Of a stretch of 28,973 bases of DNA, positions 21,878 to 28,973 are shown piece after piece. The position numbers were made by a program, and so were the translations under genes. How positions within the stretch are numbered: position 1 is the first letter of the stretch; every line of letters starts with the position of its first letter. The stretch is from a virus: positions 1-28,973 of the IMG/VR virus record IMGVR_UViG_3300025120_000364; one strand, 5' to 3'. Under the pieces are notes generated by a model. The model searched no databases, was not told the origin of the DNA, and worked only from the letters and a program-made list of their open reading frames with translations.

Positions 21878-22311
21878 TGGCTATTACACAAACAACATGT
21901 ACTTCATTTAAAATTGAGCTTTTTAAGGGAGAGCATGACTTTGACTCACACACTTTCAAAATTGCTCTTTATACAAGTTCTGCATCACTAGGTGCAACTA
22001 CCACCGCGTATAGCTCCACTAACGAAATAACCAATACATCAGGGAGCGCTTACAGCCCGGCTGGAAAAACTTTAACGCTGACCTCCACGTTTCCAAAAGC
22101 TTCTGGAACCACCGCTATTGTTGATTTTGATAACGTAAAATGGGAGAACGCAACCTTTACTGCACGAGGTGCTTTAATATATAACTCAAGCGCTTCCAAT
22201 AAAGCAGTTGCTGTGCTAGACTTTGGTAGTGACAGGTCTGCTTCGGCTAGTACCTTTGAAATACAGTTTCCAATAGCGGATGCTTCGTCTGCTATCTTAA
22301 GGATAACATAG
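21877..22311 (+). CDS. Small beta-rich virion protein, paralog A
   Basis: 144 residues, mostly beta and rich in Ser/Thr/Ala. TFKIALYTSSASLG near 27-40 leads to a core ending FTARGALIYNSSASNKAVAV, then LDFGSDRSA and FEIQFPIADASSAILRIT. The end is built like that of the following gene (22322-22756), so the two seem to be diverged duplicates. A tail or fiber-base protein is likely. Confidence 0.65.
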   Translation: MAITQTTCTSFKIELFKGEHDFDSHTFKIALYTSSASLGATTTAYSSTNEITNTSGSAYSPAGKTLTLTSTFPKASGTTAIVDFDNVKWENATFTARGALIYNSSASNKAVAVLDFGSDRSASASTFEIQFPIADASSAILRIT

Positions 22312-22321
22312 GAGATAAAAA

Positions 22322-22756
22322 ATGGCATCCTTTACTAAAGTAAATAAGTTTGTTGAAAACGCAGTTGAAGGTATGAATCTAGGGACAGATACCCTTGCCG
22401 TTGCTTTGTCAAACACTGCACCCGGTTCTGAATCTACTAACCCAACGGGAGATTCTGGCGGCATATTGGCTAATATAACGCAAATTAGTTACACAAACTG
22501 CTCTTCAAGAACGCTTACTACAACTTCTTCTTCTCAGACAAGCGGCACTTACAAGCTTGTTGTAGCTGATTTGACGCTAACCGCTTCAGGCACGGTGGGT
22601 CCGTTTAGGTATATATACTTGTACGATGACACAGTTACTTCCCCCGCTGATCCTTTAATCGGTCTTTACGATTATGGAGCGAGCGTTACGTTAAACAACG
22701 GCGACACTTTCACATTGGATTTTAGCCCGTCAAATGGTGTAATTCAACTAGCGTAA
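22322..22756 (+). CDS. Small beta-rich virion protein, paralog B
   Basis: 144 residues, the same length as its neighbour. TLAVALSNTAPGSES near 22-36 corresponds to KIALYTSSASLG of paralog A; VGPFRYIYLYDD, LIGLYDYGASVTLN and FTLDFSPSNGVIQLA correspond to the A end. GGAGATAAAA precedes the ATG. Probably part of the tail; a distinct partner is not visible. Confidence 0.65.
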   Translation: MASFTKVNKFVENAVEGMNLGTDTLAVALSNTAPGSESTNPTGDSGGILANITQISYTNCSSRTLTTTSSSQTSGTYKLVVADLTLTASGTVGPFRYIYLYDDTVTSPADPLIGLYDYGASVTLNNGDTFTLDFSPSNGVIQLA

Positions 22757-22765
22757 GGTAAGAAC

Positions 22766-23290
22766 ATGGCAAAGCTCTTCAACAGGGCAAAAATGGGGAC
22801 CAGTACAACAGGCACTGGAACTGTTACTTTAGGCAGCGCCTCTTCAGGTTTTCAATCCTTTGCAGATGCGGGTGTTAGTAATAGTGATGTCATTCAGTAC
22901 GTTATTGAGGACGGTTCTAATTTTGAAATAGGCACAGGTACATATACTAGTTCTGGCACTACCTTAACTAGAGCAGCAGTTACAGAAAGTTCAAACTCTG
23001 ACAGTGCTATAACTTTATCTGGTACTGCGGTAGTTTTTATTAGTGCGGTTGCTGATGATCTCAATCGTTTACAAAACGCAGGTTCCACTAAAGTAGCAGC
23101 TACTTCTTCGGGTGCTACCATTACAGGTGATCTTGCACTTACCGGAACAATGAGCAGCGGTGCGTTAGCTTCTTCAGTAACAGGTGCAACTCAAGCCGCA
23201 GGGACAAGCAACACGACTATTGCTACGACTGCATTTGCTGCAACGGAAGCTGCCAATCAATCAGTGGCTATGGCAATCGCTCTAGGTTAG
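22766..23290 (+). CDS. Fiber-like protein with a common marine-phage N-terminal domain
   Basis: 174 residues. NRAKMGTSTTGTGTVTLGSA and SGFQSFADAGVSNSDVIQYV open a domain I recall from cyano- and pelagiphage tail fibers (up to about residue 93). After it come VAATSSGATITGDLALTGTM and SNTTIATTAFAATEAANQS, a C-terminal motif often at the ends of fiber proteins. Probably a short fiber or an attachment adapter for the long fibers. Confidence 0.7.
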   Translation: MAKLFNRAKMGTSTTGTGTVTLGSASSGFQSFADAGVSNSDVIQYVIEDGSNFEIGTGTYTSSGTTLTRAAVTESSNSDSAITLSGTAVVFISAVADDLNRLQNAGSTKVAATSSGATITGDLALTGTMSSGALASSVTGATQAAGTSNTTIATTAFAATEAANQSVAMAIALG

Positions 23291-23304
23291 ATAGGGAGTA
23301 AAGA

Positions 23305-23634
23305 ATGGCAAACGCATTTAAATTGGTGACAGACACGGGAGTAGGCACTTCGGCAGCTACTGTACATACTGGCGCTTCTTCGACAGAAACTACAATTATC
23401 GGTTTAAATATATCAAATATTGTGACTTCTCAAATAGAGATAGACGTTCAGATTGAAAACAATGACGGTGACAACATTTACCTCATAAAGGCGGCTCCTG
23501 TGCCTGTAGGTTCAAGTTTGGTTGTTGTAGGCGGTGAACAAAAGGTTGTGCTTAACGCAAGTGATGTTTTAAAGGTTACAAGTAATACAGCTACCAGTGC
23601 TGACGTTGCACTGTCTATCTTAGAGGTTACTTAA
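23305..23634 (+). CDS. Small beta-rich tail-region protein
   Basis: 109 residues. The protein is mostly strands: ETTIIGLNISNIVTSQIEID, YLIKAAPVPVGSSLVVVGGE, then KVVLNASDVLKVTSNTATSA. Similar proteins occur beside fibers in cyanophages. AGGGAGTAAAG precedes the ATG and the stop overlaps the fiber start (TAATG), so it is made together with the first long fiber and may anchor it. Confidence 0.65.
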   Translation: MANAFKLVTDTGVGTSAATVHTGASSTETTIIGLNISNIVTSQIEIDVQIENNDGDNIYLIKAAPVPVGSSLVVVGGEQKVVLNASDVLKVTSNTATSADVALSILEVT

Positions 23635-25376
23635 TGGCGTACTTAGGGGCAGGTATTACCAGATTTAATACAGCAGATGAATTGACTGTAACTGGCGATG
23701 CTAAGATTGATACAAACACACTTGTAGTCGATAGCACAAACAATCGCGTGGGTATACTCAACGCAAGCCCTGCCACGGCTTTTGATGTTACTGGTACTAT
23801 TACGGCTGACGATGTAATTTTGTCTAACGACATGACTGTTGCTGATAATGGTAAGGTCATCTTTGGCGCAGGGTCAGACTTACAGATTTATCATGACGGC
23901 TCAAATTCATACGTTGACGACACTGGAACAGGCCGACTTTATTTAAGAGGCAACGACAGGGTACAGATACAGAAGTATACTGGCGAAGATATGATAACCG
24001 CCATAGCAGATGGTGCAGTAAATTTATATCACAACAATTCGAAGAAGTTTGAGACTTCAGCATCTGGCGTAGATGTTACTGGCACTGTCACGGCTGATGA
24101 TATTATTTTATCTGATGCAGATGCGCCTAGCATTACACTAACAGACACTACCAATACGCTGACAACACTTATTCAAAGTGGAAATTCTACGGCTATTATT
24201 GGAACGACAACTGACCATGATTTGCGGATACTTACCAATAACACAGAACGTATGCGTATCGACTCGTCAGGCAACGTTGGAATTGGCGAAACAGCACCTG
24301 CAAATTTACTTCATGTTAAAGCTAGTGACACTGGAATAACCCCTCACGCCTCTGCACAAATTGTTTTAGAAAGAGAAGGTACAAACTATTTACAGTTTCT
24401 AACTGCAGAAACAGGTACTTCTGGAATACTATTTGGTGATGGTTCAGATGTAGATGTTGGTGGAATAAAGTATGACCACAATACAACAGCTATGCAATTT
24501 GTTACTGAAGCAGCAGAACGTATGCGCCTCGATGCATCAGGAAACTTGCTTGTGGGTAAGACCTCTGCAGCTCTCGCAAGCGATGGTTTTGAAGCAAGAG
24601 CAGGTAGCCATGTTGTAGTCACAAACTCTGGGGGTACGCCTTTATTAGTCAATAGAAAGACTAATGATGGAAATCTTGCTCTTTTCTACAAAGACGGCAC
24701 CAGTGTGGGCAGTATTCAGTCTCGTTCTGGTGTTGTTTCTACAATCATTCTTGACCCTAGAAGTGGCGGTGTTGGCCTTACAGGTACACAAACGGCTGTT
24801 ATGCCTACGAGCAACACAGGGGTTCTCTCAAACGCCGCAATGGATCTAGGTACAGCTGGCCAACGCTTCAAAGACCTCTACCTCTCTGGCGGTGTATACC
24901 TTGGCGGCACTGGGTCGGCTAATCATTTAGAGGATTACGAAGAGGGAACTTGGACGCCACTCCTTTCTGGTTCAAGACCGGGTGGGGGTAATCCGACTTA
25001 TAATAATCAGTATGGTTGGTATACAAAAATTGGTAACTTAATTGAATTTAATATGATTATTGGAGTTAATGGAAGCACTATTGAAACACAAGCAAACGAT
25101 TTTACTATCGCAGGTTTACCTTATACCAATTTAAATTCAAACAACGCTAATTTTCCTGCTCCAGTTGTTTGGCCTCAAGCGGGTATTAACAACACTACTG
25201 CCACGCAAGGTTACGGAGCGTTAATTCAAAACAATGATACAACTATGGTTGTTTATGGGTTTGTTAGTGGCACAGGAAACAATTATGTTAATTTGAAATA
25301 TAATCAGTTATCGACATCAAATAGCGCTAATACTGTAATGATGAGAATTACGGGAACTTACAGAACGGCATCATAA
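23634..25376 (+). CDS. Long tail fiber 1
   Basis: 580 residues, Gly/Thr/Asp-rich. The N-terminal half has repeated shaft-like units, such as GAGSDLQIYHDGSNSY near 80-96 and GTVTADDIILSD. ERMRIDSSGNVGIG and ERMRLDASGNLLVG are two copies of a unit that also occurs in fiber 2. FKDLYLSGGVYLGGTGSANH, then LEDYEEGTWTP (about 412-442), marks the junction to a unique C-terminal tip (about 443-580), which should carry receptor binding. The start is a TAATG junction. Confidence 0.85.
   Translation: MAYLGAGITRFNTADELTVTGDAKIDTNTLVVDSTNNRVGILNASPATAFDVTGTITADDVILSNDMTVADNGKVIFGAGSDLQIYHDGSNSYVDDTGTGRLYLRGNDRVQIQKYTGEDMITAIADGAVNLYHNNSKKFETSASGVDVTGTVTADDIILSDADAPSITLTDTTNTLTTLIQSGNSTAIIGTTTDHDLRILTNNTERMRIDSSGNVGIGETAPANLLHVKASDTGITPHASAQIVLEREGTNYLQFLTAETGTSGILFGDGSDVDVGGIKYDHNTTAMQFVTEAAERMRLDASGNLLVGKTSAALASDGFEARAGSHVVVTNSGGTPLLVNRKTNDGNLALFYKDGTSVGSIQSRSGVVSTIILDPRSGGVGLTGTQTAVMPTSNTGVLSNAAMDLGTAGQRFKDLYLSGGVYLGGTGSANHLEDYEEGTWTPLLSGSRPGGGNPTYNNQYGWYTKIGNLIEFNMIIGVNGSTIETQANDFTIAGLPYTNLNSNNANFPAPVVWPQAGINNTTATQGYGALIQNNDTTMVVYGFVSGTGNNYVNLKYNQLSTSNSANTVMMRITGTYRTAS
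24869..24953 (+). repeat. Shared fiber junction block, copy in fiber 1
   Basis: About 85 bases coding for the DLYLSGGVYLGG...LEDYEEGT segment. It is highly similar by eye to 27050-27135 in fiber 2, while the sequence after it is unrelated. It is a natural crossover point for tip exchange. Confidence 0.75.
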
Positions 25377-25401
25377 TTACCCCAGTCGGAGACTAACTAA
25401 T

Positions 25402-25470
25402 ATGACAAGATCAAGAGACTTAGCAGACAGCGCTGACAAGGAAATTTTAGGTAATAAATGGCATATTTAG
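25402..25470 (+). CDS. Short ORF: orphan N-terminal peptide of a tail fiber
   Basis: 22 residues, MTRSRDLADSADKEILGN then four more. The N-terminus matches that of the third fiber (27818, MTRARDLANIADGDI). GGAGACTAACTA lies before the ATG. Instead of running on into a fiber it stops at 25470, inside the start of fiber 2 (25458). It is probably a recombination remnant, perhaps still used as a translational leader. Confidence 0.5.
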   Translation: MTRSRDLADSADKEILGNKWHI

Positions 25471-27473
25471 GAAGAACACCGTCACAAGCTACGCGTAGTA
25501 GGTATTACTTTACCGCCTCTGGGGGAGAAACTTCTCTTAGTGGTAATGACAGTAATGGTAATACGTTAACTTTTACTGACGGGAATTTTGTAGATGTCAA
25601 TTTAAACGGTGCTACGCTTGTTGCAGGTTCAGACTACAATACGACAACGGCAAACACTATAGCAGGGTTGGCGGCTTTAGCTGCTAGTGATATTGTTGAG
25701 ATAGTGGTCTACGATACGTTTAGTGTGTTTGGTGGTAACGTACTGGGTGATTTTACGGTTAGTAATGGCACACTTACGGCTGAAGCCGTGGCTATTTCTT
25801 CTTTATCTACCACGGGTAACATAACTTTTGGAGACAACGACAAAGCCATCTTTGGAGCAGGATCTGACCTACAGATTTACCATGATGGGTCTAATAGTTA
25901 TATTGATGATGTTACTGGTAGCGGCACTGGTGATTTATTTATTAAAGCCTCTGATGCTGTAAGAGTTTTAACAACTAACTTTGTAGTTAATAACGCTGCA
26001 AATAATGAAAACATGATTACGGCAGCGCAAGATGGCGCAGCTAAATTATTCTTTAATGGTAGCACTAAGATTGCAACTACTAACACTGGTGTAGATGTTA
26101 CGGGCACTGTCACGACTGATGGGCTGACTGTGGATGGTAACGCTCGAATTGAAGAAGTTGGTGCTATTTCAAAACTGACCTTAGAGCGTGGTGGTTCAGC
26201 TAATTCTGCCGATAGTGCAGCGGTTGATTTATTAGAAACTAACTCTGGATCAGAAGGTGCAAACTTTGGTGATGCTGCAACAAACGGTTTTAGATTAAAA
26301 CTTGATGGTAGTGCAAATGACTTCCTAATTCAATCAGGTGCTTCTGGTACAGTCAGGACTAGGCTTGGAGTTGATCGTGACACTGGCGACATCAGCTTCT
26401 ACGAGGACACAGGCACCACTGCCAAGTTATTCTGGGATGCGAGTACTGAACGGCTTGGGTTGGGGACGAGTTCGCCTGACAGTCCTTTAGAAATACAAGC
26501 GGCAACTAACAGTAGCTCAGACACAACATACCTCAAACTTTTTAATGCAGGTGAAAATGTTGGCAACATAGATTTTGAAAACGGTAATGGTAGTCTTGCG
26601 AGAATTACAGGCACTAAAACAGGGTCAGGTGCAAGTGCAAATGACGGCATTCTCACTTTTTCAACAGCGCTTGACACATCTCTTGCAGAACGTATGCGTA
26701 TCGATGCGTCAGGCAACTTGCTTGTGGGTACTACTGATGATAACGTCACCAACAACTCAGGCAATAACCCCGGCATAAATATTGGTGTCGCAGGTATTAA
26801 AGGGTTTATGTCTTCTGCACGTTATCAAGGACCACCTCTTTCTATCAATCGTTTAGGCAACGATGGGGACATTCAATTATTTTCTAAAGACGGCTCCACG
26901 GTGGGGAGTATTGGTGCTAATGGCAGTCGTGCATATATGTCTGGTCCACAAAAAGGTATAAAGTTTGGTAATGCTTCTGTTGATCCTTGCACAAACACAG
27001 GAGCAACTGCTGATAACGCTTATGATCTAGGTGGGAGTTCTGTACGCTATAAAGACCTCTACCTGTCTGGCGGTGTATACCTTGGTGGCACTGCTGCGGC
27101 TAATAAGTTGGAAGATTACGAAGAGGGAACTTTCACTCCATCTGTTATTGGTGGCACTCAAACGGCGACAATAGTTAGCGCTCATTATACCAAGATAGGA
27201 AGACTTGTAACTTTAAATGTTTACATTCAGTTAAGTAATGTAACGGATGCTACTGCTCTGGATATTGGAGGGTTTCCTTTTACAGCCGATGGATATACGG
27301 CAACTAACATTGTTAATTCTCAATACAGTGACACTGATAAAACTGTATTAGTTCGTTCACATAGTAACGCAACTAAAGTAAATGTAATTTACGCAGATGG
27401 AGATCAAACGGCAGTTGTTCAGACTAACCTTAGAGGCAATTTTATTTTTACCTTAACTTACGAACAAGCATAA
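25458..27473 (+). CDS. Long tail fiber 2
   Basis: 671 residues. The N-terminal AYLGRTPSQATRSRYYFTAS, followed by GNTLTFTDGNFVDVNLNG and YNTTTANTIAGLAALAASD (to about residue 95), is the common virion-attachment domain of cyanophage and marine-phage fibers. A repetitive shaft follows, sharing GAGSDLQIYHDGSNSYIDD and AERMRIDASGNLLVGTT with fiber 1. The same YLSGGVYLGGTAAANKLEDY block (about 531-560) leads to a different C-terminal tip. No strong ribosome binding site is seen; translation may depend on the short ORF before it. Confidence 0.87.
   Translation: MAYLGRTPSQATRSRYYFTASGGETSLSGNDSNGNTLTFTDGNFVDVNLNGATLVAGSDYNTTTANTIAGLAALAASDIVEIVVYDTFSVFGGNVLGDFTVSNGTLTAEAVAISSLSTTGNITFGDNDKAIFGAGSDLQIYHDGSNSYIDDVTGSGTGDLFIKASDAVRVLTTNFVVNNAANNENMITAAQDGAAKLFFNGSTKIATTNTGVDVTGTVTTDGLTVDGNARIEEVGAISKLTLERGGSANSADSAAVDLLETNSGSEGANFGDAATNGFRLKLDGSANDFLIQSGASGTVRTRLGVDRDTGDISFYEDTGTTAKLFWDASTERLGLGTSSPDSPLEIQAATNSSSDTTYLKLFNAGENVGNIDFENGNGSLARITGTKTGSGASANDGILTFSTALDTSLAERMRIDASGNLLVGTTDDNVTNNSGNNPGINIGVAGIKGFMSSARYQGPPLSINRLGNDGDIQLFSKDGSTVGSIGANGSRAYMSGPQKGIKFGNASVDPCTNTGATADNAYDLGGSSVRYKDLYLSGGVYLGGTAAANKLEDYEEGTFTPSVIGGTQTATIVSAHYTKIGRLVTLNVYIQLSNVTDATALDIGGFPFTADGYTATNIVNSQYSDTDKTVLVRSHSNATKVNVIYADGDQTAVVQTNLRGNFIFTLTYEQA
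27050..27135 (+). repeat. Shared fiber junction block, copy in fiber 2
   Basis: Counterpart of 24869-24953. It begins TATAAAGACCTCTACC and runs to GAAGAGGGAACTTTC. Differences are mostly at third codon positions, which points to purifying selection on the peptide or recent exchange. Confidence 0.75.
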
Positions 27474-27527
27474 TACCCCATGTGGATCATGGGTAGTCAG
27501 TCCAATCAGCCATAAAGGAGATAAACA

Positions 27528-27806
27528 ATGGCATTAACAGAAGAGTTTGAATACGATTGTGAGATACGGGGCGAACACAAAAATGTTCAAGTCAGAAAAT
27601 CAACGATCATAAAAAAAGACAACGCAGAAATAAGCCGTTCCTATCACAGGCACGTATTGTCTTGCCGCACTAAGTCAGGTGACACTTGGGGTGATACAGA
27701 CATCAGCGGTGAGGACGCAGCAATACAAGCCGTGTGCAATGCAGTATGGACTAGCGATGTTAAGTCTGCTTATGAGGCGGCTATGGATGCACAGACAGAC
27801 CCGTAA
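27528..27806 (+). CDS. Conserved small protein between fiber genes
   Basis: 92 residues. VQVRKSTIIKKDNAEISRSY and HRHVLSCRTKSGD, then DTDISGEDAAIQAVCNAVWT, follow a pattern I recall from a small cyanophage protein beside tail fibers; function unknown. AAAGGAG lies before the ATG. It could be a fiber assembly chaperone (inference from place). An inverted repeat, CCCATG/CATGGG (27477-27493), lies in the gap before it. Confidence 0.65.
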   Translation: MALTEEFEYDCEIRGEHKNVQVRKSTIIKKDNAEISRSYHRHVLSCRTKSGDTWGDTDISGEDAAIQAVCNAVWTSDVKSAYEAAMDAQTDP

Positions 27807-27817
27807 GGAGGTAATTA

Positions 27818-28973
27818 ATGACACGCGCCAGAGACTTAGCAAACATTGCAGATGGTGATATCACAGGCACATTAACGCTTGATGGTTTGACTGTTGCGGG
27901 AAACGTGTCTGTCGATAGCGGCACAGTAAAGCTAGACGGTAATTACCCGACTGGCTCAAACAACCTAGCATTAGGCGACACAGCGCTAGACAGCTTGGAT
28001 GGCACAAGTCCCGGTGGTTATAGTACTGCTATTGGTAGTACAGCATTAACAGCACAAACTACTGGTAATGGAAACGTAGCTGTTGGATTTGCTTCTGGTT
28101 TAGCTTTAACATCTGGTGATGCTAACGTAGCCGTTGGTACGCAAGCCCTTAATGCGAATACTACTGCTGACAACAACACCGCAGTTGGTTATCAGGCTGC
28201 TTATGCTAACACTACTGGAACGCAAGTATCAGCCTTTGGTTATTTGGCTTTAAATGAAGCTACAACACCAAACAACAATGCAGCATTTGGCACACAAGCC
28301 ATGCGTAGATTAACAACAGGGTCTGAAAATACGGCCATTGGAACAGAGGCTTTACGGCAAAGTACAACGGGTTCCAACAACACAGCAGTCGGTAGTGCCT
28401 CATTGATTTTAAATACTACTGGCTCAAACAATGTTGCACATGGTTATCATGCTTTGTTCAACAACACCACCGCAAGCAACAATACTGCTGTTGGGTATCA
28501 GGCAGGGTATAGTAATACGACTGGTACTGCCAATACTGCAATGGGACATGCAACATTAGACGCTAATACAACTGCATCTTATAATACGGCTTTTGGGGCT
28601 ACAGCTTTAACAGACAATACTACTGGCGCATCAAATGTAGGTATTGGATATGGAGCATTAGCAAACAACACTACAGCAGGTAATAACACTGCAGTAGGAA
28701 CAAACGCATTAGAAGCAAATACAACAGGTGCATCAAACGTAGCAGTTGGAACTCAAGCATTAGACAACAACACCACCGCAGACAATAATACAGCGGTTGG
28801 GTATCAAGCAGGGTTTAGTAATACTACTGGTCAGATTGAAGCATTAGGGTATCAAGCAGCGTATAGTAACACTACAGGAAACTATAACCAAGCATTTGGC
28901 TATCAAGCACTTAACTCCAACACAACTGGTTCTTATAACATTGCTATTGGTAGAGGTGCTGTCCAGTTAAATA
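27818..28973 (+). CDS. Repeat-rich tail fiber or adhesin, 3' end beyond the window
   Basis: At least 385 residues, cut by the window edge. TAAGGAGG lies before the ATG. The N-terminus MTRARDLANIADGDITGT is a fiber attachment segment. From about residue 48 come roughly 20 units of 17 residues, such as NNTAVGYQAGYSNTTGT and SNVAVGTQALDNNTTAD. The pattern N-T-A-V-G-x-x-A-L-x-x-N-T-T resembles the left-handed head repeats of YadA-like trimeric adhesins. One unit near 28836 is one residue short. It should form a rigid trimeric stalk. Confidence 0.85.
   Translation, partial: MTRARDLANIADGDITGTLTLDGLTVAGNVSVDSGTVKLDGNYPTGSNNLALGDTALDSLDGTSPGGYSTAIGSTALTAQTTGNGNVAVGFASGLALTSGDANVAVGTQALNANTTADNNTAVGYQAAYANTTGTQVSAFGYLALNEATTPNNNAAFGTQAMRRLTTGSENTAIGTEALRQSTTGSNNTAVGSASLILNTTGSNNVAHGYHALFNNTTASNNTAVGYQAGYSNTTGTANTAMGHATLDANTTASYNTAFGATALTDNTTGASNVGIGYGALANNTTAGNNTAVGTNALEANTTGASNVAVGTQALDNNTTADNNTAVGYQAGFSNTTGQIEALGYQAAYSNTTGNYNQAFGYQALNSNTTGSYNIAIGRGAVQLN
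27959..28973 (+). repeat. 51-bp coding repeats
   Basis: About 20 tandem units, each coding for 17 residues and diverged in DNA but regular in period. They run to the edge of the window. The units have no spacers, so this is not a CRISPR array. Confidence 0.85.

Noticed and set aside
27959-28973. CRISPR array
   Set aside because: The 51-bp units are diverged coding repeats in one open frame with no spacers.

Overview
The window is most likely part of the genome of a marine tailed phage (Caudoviricetes) with a podovirus-like layout. The evidence is a complete head-gene series (small and large terminase, P22-type portal, scaffold, Mu gpT-type capsid protein), adaptor and tail genes, and long modular tail fibers like those of marine cyano- and pelagiphages. 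There are no host genes, integrase, rRNA or tRNA. The DNA leans AT. The host cannot be read from the sequence; a marine proteobacterium is a guess.

Layout. (1) Positions 38-6220 hold a tightly packed leftward operon of twelve genes. It starts at a strong sigma70-like promoter (6297-6325) and codes for a zinc ribbon, a DUF3150-like protein, a MoxR/CobS-type AAA+ ATPase, a fused HExxH metallopeptidase/VWA protein, a second zinc-finger protein, a VRR-NUC nuclease and small unknowns. (2) Positions 6221-6985 are gene-free and rich in repeats. Two oppositely oriented clusters of AATGTTC/GAACATT repeats look like iterons of an origin or control region, beside a 50-bp direct repeat. (3) Positions 6986-7792 hold two leftward unknown genes with terminators. 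(4) Positions 7793-8042 are a control region with palindromes, a G-quadruplex-prone tract and a Z-DNA-prone tract just before the terminase. (5) Positions 8043-28973 are the rightward structural region, broken only by a reverse-oriented two-gene membrane/secreted cassette (10269-10891). It runs TerS, TerL, portal, GroES-like co-chaperonin, scaffold, decoration protein, capsid, terminator, a group of small basic proteins, tail adaptors, a cupredoxin-like protein, small virion beta proteins, two paralogous fibers and a 17-residue-repeat fiber cut by the window edge.

Most unusual points. A 15-bp palindrome, GTAGTGAANCACTAC, occurs nine times between 993 and 7839 and nowhere in the structural region; four copies lie inside genes, all in the same reading phase. 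The MoxR-VWA/metallopeptidase module is chelatase- or chaperone-like and sits in a phage. A virion-region protein carries a plastocyanin-like His-Cys-His-Met set. A 48-residue Met/Lys-rich gene is internally duplicated. The phage encodes its own GroES with a recognisable mobile loop.

How the genes work together. The right arm builds head, tail and fibers. The co-chaperonin probably helps host GroEL fold virion proteins. The left arm is probably early or accessory (nuclease, AAA+ remodelling). The shared palindromes suggest the left arm and control regions answer to one DNA- or RNA-binding regulator. Family names are recalled from known patterns, not from searches.
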